Source: Varanus komodoensis
Lineage: Eukaryota > Chordata > Lepidosauria > Squamata > Varanidae
Length of the DNA: 64,000 nucleotides
Direction of reading: 5' to 3'
NCBI RefSeq assembly: GCF_004798865.1
Contig: NW_025335985.1
Location: forward strand, 8,123,747-8,187,746
Of this stretch, positions 12,262 to 22,051 are shown piece after piece. The position numbers were made by a program, and so were the translations under genes. Below the pieces are notes generated by a model. It was given only the letters and a program-made list of their open reading frames with translations, did no database searches and was not told where the DNA came from. Numbering within the stretch: position 1 is the stretch's first letter; each line of letters opens with the position of its first letter.

Positions 12262-15200
12262 CTAGTGCCCTCCGGAGGTGGGGGCGCTCGCCGCCTTCTC
12301 ACAGATGTATGGGAACAAGAAACTGCAGGGATTCCCCGAGAGGTTTCCCTGCTTCAGCACAACACACAGCAGGGAAGTCGTCTGCATCACGTATTCTATC
12401 TCAGCCCTAGGAACACAAGGGAAAAGCCCGCAAGGGCAGGAGAATAAGAACCTGCTCTGCCCCTGCGAAGCAAGCCTGCGGGCGGGGAAGGGCGCCTGCC
12501 CCCGCCAGGCCAGCAGGGATCGCCATCCCGGGCCCCCGCTTGGGACTGCGAGGCTGCCCGGCCACGCCTGGGATCCCGGCACGAGGCCCCTGGGCCGCCT
12601 CTGGCCCTGCCCTGCCCGGCCGCCTGGGCGTGCAGAGCCCCACGTGGCCGCAGGCCTTGCCGGTCTCGCCGACCTGCTGCGAGCAGTGGGGTGGAGGCCC
12701 ACTTTGCTGTGGTGAAGTGGCCAGTGCCCCCCACACAGCCTCTGCTCCCCAGCCGCTTTTCCCTGCAATGTGGCAATCGGGCATCAGGGTGAGAGGGAAG
12801 CCGCATGTGAGGGAGGGTTAACCCCCCCCCATGTTGGTGGCTCTGCAGCACGCTGGCCCCCTCTCCCGCGTCTTCTGGGGGAAGCTCAGTGGCCGAAGGC
12901 ACTGGGCCAGGGGGAGAAGCGAGGGCCTTACCCCTCCGCGTGCGTGCCGTCGACCCAGGTCCACGTGTGTGTCCGTGTCCGTGTCCGCGGACCTCCCAAG
13001 TGCAGCTCCTTTAGCCCGATCCAGAATTCGACGGTCTGCAGAGCACCCTGGGGCCAGAGAGGAAGCGGCAGGGGGTCAGCCCCAGCGGGGGAGCGCCCAC
13101 TTCCCCTGCTCCCAGGGGCTCAGACCTCCCGCCGCGAAGGGGAGCAGAGCTGCAGCGAGTCCGGGAGGGCCGGCACTGGTGAAGCGCACCAGGTCCAGCT
13201 GTGCGAAGCCCCCCTGCGCCGCCCCACGTGCCCACGAGGACAGGCCCCCTGCAGAGGGCCCGGTGTGGGCAGCTTGCCAGGGGTCCAGCCCGCCCGCCTG
13301 CAGGGGCGCAGGCCGCAGGTGTCTTGAGCTGGGGCAGGGGCCCCTTGGCCGACAGAGGAAGGGGGCCAAGGGGGCGCGGCGCTGAGCTGCTGGGCCACTG
13401 CCCCCGCCTGCGCCACCCTCCCTCCACGCGGCCCGGCTGGGGACTTGTGGCGAGTGCAGGCGGCGGGGGAGGCATGCCTGTCTGGCCAGGCAAGGGCCCT
13501 CTGCCCGCAGACCACGGAGGCAGGGTCCCGAGATGCACGGGGCAAGGGCCCCTTGCGCTGGATTCTGGGGCAGCAGACCCCTCCTCAGAGCCTCATCCTG
13601 CTGGGGGGGCTCCCTGGAGGGGGAGCGTGAGGAAAGGCCGTCCCAAGGCCCTCTGCCCAGAGGTCCCGGCAAGAGGCTGTCCAAGGCTGCCTCCGTCTGC
13701 CAGAGAGGGGCGGGCAGGACGAGGGTGGCAGCCTTCCTGCGGTCCCCCACCCCACCCCACCTCACCCCACGGGATTGTGCCACTGCCCGGGGGAAGCCCT
13801 GTGCAGATGCTTGAGCCCGAGCGCCCACCAACGCTTGGCCAGCTGTGGGCACGGGGGGCACAGGCGCAGCCAGGAGAGCCGCCCCCGCCCGCCGGGAGCT
13901 GCCCCTTCGTGCATCCCGGGTCCCTCGGGTGGCTGGGGGGGCCTGCTCTTTCGGCCTGCCTGCTCCCTGCTGCCTGCAGGGCGGCCCACTCGCTGCACCA
14001 AGTCGCTCAGCACCTCACCGGCAGCTCGACCGGCTCCCACGACTGGGTGATGAGCAGCCGCGCCGCCACCTCCTCGCAGGCCCGCTTGCTTTCTTCCCAC
14101 GTCTTCCGCTCCCTGGCGAAGAACAGGCACTTGCGCCGGAGGAGCACCCACTGCTCCGGGCACCAGGCTGCGGGAGACAGAGGGGCTGCTGCGGCTGCAC
14201 TCGGGCCGCCCAGCGCCGCAGGGACCCCCGCGGAAGCCGGCGCTGCCCGCCCTCGCCCGGCGCGCCAGGCCCGCTCCCACGGCACGCTGGACACGGGCTG
14301 GGCCCCTCAAGCAGCCCCGCCGTGCCCCGGGGTCCCGGAGGATCTGAAGGGAAGGGTGGGCGGGAGCCCTCCGCAGGGACCGAAGACAAGCCCGGCTGGG
14401 CCAGAGCCGGGGTCCCTCTGGTCGCTGCCCACGGGACCCTCCGGCTGCCAGACCTCCCCGCCCGGCTCCTCGGCACCGTGCGCGCAGGCACGTGGAGGCG
14501 GCCGCAGGGCTTGCGCCCACCGAGGGCTCCTTCCTCCGGAATCCGCGCGAGGCCGCCCAGACCGGCAGCTGCCACGCTGGCTGTGGCCGCGGCTGCCACA
14601 GGGTCGCCCGGCGCAGCGTGAGGACGGGCCCCCGCTGCCCCTCCTGGGCTGCCCGGCGCACCCACCGGAGCACGGCTGCGCCCGCGTCGCGTTCAGGGCC
14701 TCCTCCAGCTCCCGCGTCGCCTTCTGCTGGGCGGCCAGCGCCTCCTGCGTGCGCCGCAGCCGCAGCCGCAACGCGCCGTCCCCCTCGGCGTCGCCCTCGG
14801 GCTCGGGCTCGGGCTCGGCGTCGGCGCGCCTCCTGGCCAGGGTGCCGTTGCCCGCCGCGCAGGCAGGGGGCGTCTCCCGGAGCTGCTGGGACACCTGCTG
14901 GTCTGCCGAAGCGCGCTCCCGTGAGTGCGCGCCGCCCTCCCGCGCTGCATCCTTGGCGCCGGGGCGGCAGGCGCGCCGTGGCCCCCGCCGGGCGCGCGCT
15001 TAGCGATGCCCGCGCGGCGCGGCTCTGCCCGAACGTCCCCGCGGAGAGCGGAGCTGCGCGGCCCCGCGCCCCCGGCGCCGCTGTGGGGACGCTTCCCGGG
15101 GCCCGCGCGCACCCGCCCGCGCCCTGGGCCGGGGCCGCGCGCCTGGCCATACTCACATAACAGGCCGAGTCCCGCGGCGGTGGCCAGCAGGAGGAGGGCC

Positions 15201-18200
15201 GCGCTGGCCAGGCCCAGCACGACCAGCCACGAGAGCCTGTTCGGGCCTGCAAGAGAAGCGCCTTAGGAGCCGCTCGCTGCGACCGGAGGGGGCCCCCGCA
15301 AGGCTCGCGCACGGTTCCCGCGGAAATACTGGAAGCGTGGCTCCCGCTGCCGCAGGCTCGCCCCTGCCCCGAGCTTTCAAACTCGTTCCAAAGGCGTATC
15401 GTTCAATACGCAACTCCAGGGTGCTGCCCACGGAGTATGCCCCAAACACGGTTTGAGGTGCATTCGGGTTTGGTTCTGTATTAGCAAAAGTTAGTAAAAG
15501 AGAAATCTCTTCATCTTTACTGCTACTAAAAATACGTCTGTGACATCACATCTAAATATAACTTGCATGAAATGCCATAAAGGCACTGTGCTGAAAAGCC
15601 TGTTCAAAGGTGGGGGCCACAGCCTGGGACCCTACGCAGGACGCCCCCCACCCCCACCCCCGTCCAAGAGCCTGAGCCCTTGGGGGCTGCAGCTCACCTC
15701 GGCGATAATTTTATCTGTTTGCCCATAAATTACACTTCACATCCTCTCATTGCTTTTAAACACTCCTGAGAAATTGGAACACATGAAAAGGATTATGATA
15801 CTTTCTGGCTTATACCCCTGAGAAGATAAACTCCTTACTCAAAATTCGCCAGTTAAGCAATCTTTTTAGATGTCCATATATCAAGCTGCTTGCTGAATAT
15901 CCATCCTTTAATCTCTTTTGGTGCGTTTGCCTGATAAGCGTGAGGATGAGAACGAGGATGCATGCCATTTCTGCACTGCCTGGTGGCCGAAGCCCGCTGC
16001 TCGGTTGATGACCTTACAGTTGTGGCTGGAACACTAAAGGGCTTCTCCAGAGGAGACCTTTCGCCAGCGGAAACCTTTCACTAAGGCGGAGAAAGCAAGC
16101 CCTCTGTGCACGTGCAAGGTGGCACCGTGGCAAGAGCAGCCGTGAGGATATGCTTTCCCAGAGCTACCAGCCTTTCTGTGAGCTGAAACGGCCGCAGAAA
16201 GCCCTGGCGCGGCCCTGGAGGACGCCCGGCAGTCTGGGTGACGTGCAAAGGACTGCCGACCACGTTGCCCGTGGGCCGTGAATGTCCCCCGTCGAAAAGC
16301 CGCATGCCCTGCCGTGGGCTTCATATGCAGTTTCTCTAGGGATGCTGTCAAGGCCCCCCTGGCTGTTCTTTGCGGCCGGCTGTCCGGACCCCACTGTGGG
16401 CTTCCATGCTCCTTGGCATGGCTTCCCTTCAGCGCGGCTGCGGCTCACACGCCCCGGCCTGGCGCTTGACCCTGCAGTGAGGGAGCGCCTCAAACAGGAA
16501 AGCGGGACTGACAGGGTAGCACATTGCCCGGCCCACCCGGGGCCGCACCGGCCGTGGGCGCCTCCTGGCAAGGGGCTCTTGTGCAAAGTGCAGCAGCCAG
16601 GCGAAGCACAGGGACCAGAAGGTCTGATCTCGTGGCACCGGCTCTGGCCCACTGGCACTGGCTGCCTGCATGCTTCCAAGCCCAGTTCACGTGCTGGATT
16701 TGACCTGTAAAGCCCTACACGGCTCGGGGCCCCGCTGCCTGGAGGAACACCTCTCCCAGCCCTCCTCTGCCTGGACACCACCGTCCGGTTCCGAGGCCTC
16801 CCTCCGACTGCTGCCTCCCAGGGGGGTTCAGATGGCACCACCAAGGAGAAGGGACTTTTCAGCCCCCGCCCCTTCAGAATGAGCTCCCCACGAGGCCCAC
16901 CTGCCACCAACTTTACTCTCTTTTAGCACCAGTTCCAGGTTCTCTCCTGCAGGCATTCAGTTAGTCTAGTGGGGCCTGCGGGATGCCAGACGGGGTAACG
17001 GGCTGTTTTTGCCTTTGCTTGTTTTTACATTTTGTATTGCTGACTTTTATGATGTTTTAATTTGTTTCAACTGGGATCTATTGTATTGTTTTTACACATG
17101 CTGTCACGAGCTCTCCAGAGAGGCTTGGCTGTTGGGCAGCACAGCAGGGAGCCGGACAGACTGAGCCATGAGCACAGTCGGATCCAAGGCGCCGAGGGGT
17201 TTCCCCCGCCGAACACTGATGCTGCCGCGAGCTGGGACACTTGAGGTGCACGTTCTGAAATGAACCACACCGGTGCCCACACAACTGAGTCGGGACTCTG
17301 GGCAAACGCCGGATTCCGCCCTCGGCTCACTTGGCCAGGTCTGGTGGCGGGTTTAGTCTAGTCCATTTCATCCCCGGGATGCCCCGAAGCAGCAGAATGA
17401 CGATGGAGCCCGTTGCCCGGGGGGCCGTGGGCTCTCCCTCTCCGGGACATCGTCTGAGTGGGACGCATTCACAGGACCCTGGCCACGGAAGGGGTGGGAC
17501 CCGACGGCCTCCCTGGCCGCCGCCAACCCCACCATTCTGCGATTCTGCGTTTCTCAGCCGGGGGGGGCAGCGGCCGTGTGGGGCCCCCATCCTTTGAATG
17601 GCCCAGTTGGCGGAGAGCTGCGCAGGCACCTTCCTGCACAGGAAGCACTTCTGCTGTTAGCAGAAGTGCCGAGAAGAGAGTTCTCCTCCACAGCCGCAGC
17701 TGCCTGGTAAGCACCTGTCTTAGCATGGCCACTGCTCCTGTTGCTGTTTGTCTCCTTCCTCTTGTCCTCCTCTGAGAAACCCAAGACGGCTTAAAAGGCC
17801 ACCTCATCCCCATTTTATCCTCACAGCCGTCTCTGCCTAAATTGAGGCAATTTAGGCAGAGACTCAGTAGCTGGGCCCAAGGCATCCAGTGAGTTTGATG
17901 CCTGAGGCGGACTTGAACCCGGATCCCCTGGGTCCGGGGCTGACACTCCCACTATGCCAGCTCTCACATAATGGCAGCCATATTAAAGCACATGGGTGCA
18001 CCTTCCTTTAACGTGGAAATTCGTTGAATATAGTTTTGCACCTTTGCCTCCTGGAAAGGCATCTGGAGTGGCCAAGAACCCCAAGTAGTGGAACCCCTCA
18101 CGGGGCGGGGGGGCTCCTCCGCGCTGGGCAGCCCTCAGTGTCCCGGGCCGGGATCCCCTCTTCCACCCGCTGCCCCCTCCCTCCGCCCTGCCGGGGCCCG

Positions 18201-18504
18201 GGGCCCGGCTGGCACCTGGGCTGGGCCGCTTCTCCCGCCTCGCACGGCGGCACTCACCTTTTGGGCCGCTCGGGGGCGCCTTTCCCAGGGGGCTGCTGGC
18301 CATGAGGAAGTTATCGTAGCTCAGCTCCACTCCACCTGCCATTGGGAAGAGGAGACGGGCGATCAGACGGCTGCAGCGGACGGTCTCACCTGGGCACTGG
18401 GGGGGGCGGCGACTGCGCACGCTACCTTCTCGCCGAGCTCGGCAGCGCCCCTCCCGAGGGGCCCCAGCGAAGCGCAGGTCTGCATAGGTCACATCCTGAG
18501 ACAT
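12262..18504 (-). CDS. CD72: CD72-like B-cell inhibitory receptor with C-type-lectin domain
   Basis: Type II membrane receptor. Mammalian CD72 dampens B-cell-receptor signalling through SHP-1 and binds CD100. Seven exons on the minus strand: 18504-18426, 18335-18258, 15246-15157, 14902-14666, 14167-14019, 13047-12932 and 12406-12262, giving 297 residues (human has 359). Visible parts are ITIM VTYADL (Tyr7), a second tyrosine motif LSYDNF (Tyr33, keeping the YxN Grb2-type site), a membrane span at about 59-82, and a heptad-rich stalk to 161 with N-glycosylation sites NGT and NAT. The lectin domain runs from 162 with six cysteines (WCPEQW, KCLFF, ACEE, LLCVV, NPCSF, YICEK) plus FWIGL and WTWVDG. 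No Ca-binding EPN/QPD motif is present, as in CD72. Position next to TESK1 in opposite orientation matches the mammalian order. The shorter stalk and low expected similarity leave a CD72-related lectin as the alternative. Confidence 0.87.
12969..12987. repeat. Hexanucleotide repeat inside the CD72 lectin exon
   Basis: Three copies of GTGTCC lie within exon 6 of the CD72-like gene. On the coding strand they give alternating Arg-Thr just before the WTWVDG motif. The unit length keeps the frame, so copy-number change would only lengthen this surface loop. Confidence 0.8.
15480..16020. other. AT-rich intronic stretch in CD72 intron 2
   Basis: Composition drops from GC-rich to roughly balanced or AT-rich, as in old LINE-derived DNA elsewhere in the window. 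No reading frame or known repeat end is recognisable. It lies between the membrane-span exon and the second cytoplasmic exon of the CD72-like gene. Confidence 0.3.
16690..17095 (+). mobile_element. L2-type LINE 3' end (fragment)
   Basis: The plus strand reads like the end of L2 ORF2, with a degenerate counterpart of the ARxFSxxAPxxWNxLP motif (around 16850-16890) followed by a T-rich 3' untranslated tail. It is a second, more decayed example of the element seen at 21560-21968. It is intronic in the CD72-like gene. Confidence 0.5.
17335..17555 (+). mobile_element. Possible CR1 3' tail fragment
   Basis: The segment ends in ATTCTGCGATTCTGC, resembling the ATTCTATG-type terminal repeat of CR1 elements. 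The preceding GC-rich part is too diverged for firm assignment. Confidence 0.3.
17775..17965 (-). mobile_element. MIR-like tRNA-derived SINE
   Basis: The plus strand carries GGCCCAAGGCATCCAGTGAG and then a degenerate reverse complement of a tRNA B box (CTTGAACCCGG), ending in an ACCACT-like border. This is the layout of MIR/core-SINE copies common in reptiles, so the element reads on the minus strand with its tRNA head near 17965. A perfect hairpin at 17829-17863 interrupts it. Confidence 0.6.
17829..17863. repeat. Perfect 15-bp inverted repeat with 5-base loop
   Basis: The arm GTCTCTGCCTAAATT at 17829-17843 is the exact reverse complement of 17849-17863, separated by GAGGC. There is no mismatch in 15 pairs. 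It sits inside the SINE, in CD72 intron 2. Confidence 0.95.
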
Positions 18505-21427
18505 TCTGAGATGGATGGCGCTCAAGCAGAGCCGAAAAGAGGCAAGTGCAAGACACGGAAAGGATGCGGTTGGAGAAGCGGGTGCCTCCCGCGGAAGCGC
18601 GCCGGGGCAGATGGGGCTGCCCAAGCAGAAAGCCCGGGCTTCCTGCATGGCCGCCAGGCGGGCCCCGTGCAGGAAGAGGACGGCCGGGCTGGGCTGCGCT
18701 GCACGGCAGCAGCTGCCCACCCCCTCCGGCATCGCGGGCCAGGCCTGCGCGGGTGAGGCAGCCTCAGCCAGGAGCAGCCCACCAGTGGCCGGGAGCGCTT
18801 GCCGGGCCACCCGCGGGCCAGCGCCGCCCGCCAAGGGAGCGCCACCGGACCAGGGAGGCCCGGCTTGCCCGTGGCCACCCAGAGGGGCAGCAGGCAGCTG
18901 CCCGCTTGGCCCTAGGAGGGGTCCCTGCTGCGCCCTGCCCCAGCCACCTGCTCTCCAGCAGAGGGGAGCCAGGGACCCGCGGCAGATCTGGAAATGGCCC
19001 GGCCGAGCGGCAGGCTGCCTCCCGACCCTCGCCCAGCAGGGCGCCGCTCAGGCAGGGGCTGGGCTGGGCTGGCTTGGCGGGGGGCTCGGGGAGGGGGGCA
19101 GCTGTGGGGAGCCTGCTGGGAGCAGAGCCCCCGCCCCTTCTGCTGAGGAGCGAGCCGCTCCGGGTGGCCCGGCGCTCCACAGGGCTGTGGGTCTCAGGCA
19201 CTGCCCCAAGCCGGCCGCCTGCACAGAGGGAGCTGCCCTGAGAAACGGCAGCGGCGTGGAGGGGGCCGGACACCCAGCCTTCCTGTGCAGACCTGCAGCC
19301 GGGCACAGGCCCTAGCGCGCCCCCCAGCTCTGCATGCGCTCGGCCAGGACTGCTTGGCTGCGTTGGTGACCCGCTCAGCCACAGCCGGGGCTCTCGGAGG
19401 GTCCCTGCGGGTCCCTGGCCATCACCACCAGCGGGAAGGAGGCGGGCAGAGCAGAGCAGAGCAGGTGTCCCCCTCTGAGGAGGCTGGAGCAGGAGCTGGG
19501 CAGAGGTCGGTGGGGGCGACGGCTCCAGCAGCGGGTTCTGCTTGGGGCTTCCTCCCCCAGAAAATCCTGCGCTACCGACCTGGGTCTCTGTGCAGGCAAG
19601 CAAGCGAGCGAGGCGGGCTGCGTGGAGCCGCACAAGCTGCACAGTTACAGAGCAGAACAGAAAGAGGCTGCGGGGGGGGGGGGGTGTTTCTCCCACACAG
19701 CCCGATATGCAAATCGCCCGAAGTCGGTTCTCCTGTTGACTCAGACGGGGCAGCGGGAGAGGTGCCAGACCTCACCGCAGACCTCAGCCTGCAGTGGCAG
19801 CAACGCCCTTCTGGTTTCGCTGGCGCTCCCTGCACTCCCAGACCAGCACGCAGCACAGCAGCGCCTCCGGCACCGGCTGCAGCCCGTGGCGACTCAAGGG
19901 GGCCGCCCGCGCTGGGCTTGCTTTCCTTGGGCTGGACGCCTCGCGCCTTGCGGCGTTTGCAGTGCGAGCGTTTAGCACCAAACCCTTGTGACCGTGGGAA
20001 AGCAGTCCTTGATTCAGTGAAGGGGAGGCTACCAGGTTGCCAAGGAAGACTCCTTGCAAAGAGAGACTGAACGCCCGGCCTGGCTTTCAACACTCTGCAT
20101 GTGACGTTTGTTCCAGGATATAAAGAACACAGAAGCATAGGAATGCAGGCTCAGCAGCCATCAGCAACAACATCAAGGGGCCTCATGCACACGCGCATTC
20201 ATGCGACGCCCATCCTCACAGCCAATGGACCCTCTCGGCGATCCATCGGGGCTGCGGGGGGCCAGCTGCAGTGTTGTCCTGGCACACGGGAGCCGGAAAG
20301 CCGCCATTTTATACCTTAGGGTTGGCTCTGCCGGCTCAGTCCGACTGGACCGACCAACGAGCTGCTCTGAGCAGAGCTGGCACAGACCGAGCGGGTCCCC
20401 CCTGCGAGCGCACGCCCCTCGCCACGTCCCACTCCCTCTCTGGAGGGTGCAGGTGGGCTCATCTTACCTGCCACGCTACCTGCCGCAACCGCTCCCGGCC
20501 TCTCGGTTCCCCCGGTCTGGTCACTCCCGTCGGGCCTTTCGTTCTTCATTTTCTTCTGGGTCTTCGGCCTTCGGGAACCCATGCGCACTGTGACACCCTC
20601 GGCCGAGCATAAGTGTGGGTTCTTGGCTGAGCCCCAACAGGCAGCCGTGCTGGCCCCTGACCCCTGCAGAGCAGAGAGGGCAGAGCCAGTGGCCCCACGT
20701 TTCGCTCCCGGAGTCCTTCCCCGCCCCCCAGTTGTTCTGCTCCTTCCTCTCCAGTGCCCTCCCATCCACTGGTAGGACGGTTGCACGCCCTCGGGGAAAA
20801 CTGGCGAGGGAAGTGTGGTTGCCACAACAGCCCACCAGGCCAGCCTCGCAACGGACCGCGTGCTCTCCACTGCGGTGGCAACCGGCTGTTTGTGTGCAGT
20901 GTTTGCTCTCCCGCCGGTGGCCAGCCTGGCCGACGCGGGCGACACGCGCAAGCCAGCGGCCCTGCGGGAGGACAGGCGGGAGCGCCGGGGCAGCGGGTGG
21001 CCACGCTCCGCTCCAGGGAATCAAAGGAGGTGCTCGCGCGAGGGCCGGAGCACGGCAGCTCTGAGCAGCCCCGGAGCCAGACGCGCAAGGGCGAGCCGAG
21101 GCAGGAGGAGAGGAGGCTCCTGAGCGGAGGGAACATGAGGCAGAACGAGTGGCACTTGAGGGAGCAGAGCGGTTCCCCACCGGCCACGGCATCAGGCAGG
21201 GCTGTGTCACATCTCCGATTTGTCCGGTCTGCGTGCAGAGCATGTAATAAGGAAAGCTGGGTGAGAATCAGCGGAAGTAGTGGAAATGGGCAGTAGGCAC
21301 ATCAGTCGTTTAAGATATGTAGATGGTGCCATCTTACTGGCAGGGAGCCAAACTGACTCAAAATGATAATACTGAAAGAAGAAAGGGAAAAGCAGGACTG
21401 CAGCAGCAGAAGAGAACAAAAATAAGC
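18505..21427. other. Intergenic sequence upstream of CD72, no gene recognised
   Basis: This contains the CD72 5' flank and about 3 kb of GC-rich DNA without a supported exon on either strand. Open frames here are low-complexity and lack codon bias or domain motifs. No SIT1-like ITIM adaptor and no RMRP-like RNA, which follow CD72 in mammals, could be recognised by eye. Confidence 0.45.
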
Positions 21428-21520
21428 ATGGAATCATGGACTGGCGGGGCTGGAAGGGGCCGTCAGATCCAGCGCCCTGCTGCTGCGGGACACCAGTTCG
21501 CACCATCCTACTCAGTAGTA
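21428..21520 (-). mobile_element. CR1 3' tail fragment
   Basis: GAATCATGGACTGGCGGGGC followed by a diverged form of the 'GGAAGGGGCC..CAG' block is the reverse complement of a CR1 3' terminus. Only about 90 bases remain. Confidence 0.5.
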
Positions 21521-21559
21521 ATGGCCACAGAAAAAATACAAAACTTTACTGTTGCTGGA

Positions 21560-21968
21560 GTTGCCCTAATAAAAGTTATATGTTTGGGACCAGGATACCT
21601 GAAGGAGTGCCTCTTCCCCTAAATGCCCTCACGCTCTTTAAGATTTGCCTTCGGAGGCTCTTTAAAGGAGATAAAAAGAACATCTACCGGAGCAGGGCCT
21701 TCTCTGTGGTGGTGCCCAGGTTATGGAATGCGCTCCCTGGAGAGGTGTGCCTGGCGCCAAGTCTGTATTCTTTTTGGTGCTAGGTTGAAACCTTTTTAAT
21801 TAATGGCTATTTTAAAAATTATTTTTTTATTAACACTAGCTTTTTTTGGTTTTTATATAATTTTACTGTATTGGTTACTGTTTTATTGTTTTAATTCTAT
21901 GCTGCAAGCCATCCTGAGATGCCAAGGCATGTGGGAATGGCATATAAAAGTTTAAATCAATAAATATT
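21560..21968 (+). mobile_element. L2-type LINE 3' end
   Basis: Reads as the C-terminal end of an L2 ORF2: SRAFSVVVPRLWNALPGEV, then LAPSLYSF. This is followed by an AT-rich 3' UTR of about 180 bases ending in AATCAATAAATATTAAGATA. It directly abuts the 3' terminus of the large minus-strand CR1, so two LINE copies meet tail to tail at about 21968. Confidence 0.75.
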
Positions 21969-22051
21969 AAGATATAGAAACAGAAAACAGAGCGAGTCAG
22001 AAGGGGCCTCCCAGGCCATCTAGTCTGACCTCCAGCACCAGCCGGCTCTGC

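Noticed and set aside
13201-15003. Plus-strand frame of 600 codons opposite CD72
   Set aside because: Antisense of CD72 exons and introns without recognisable domain.
17890-17960. tRNA gene
   Set aside because: A B-box-like string occurs but no cloverleaf can be built; it is the head of a MIR-like SINE.
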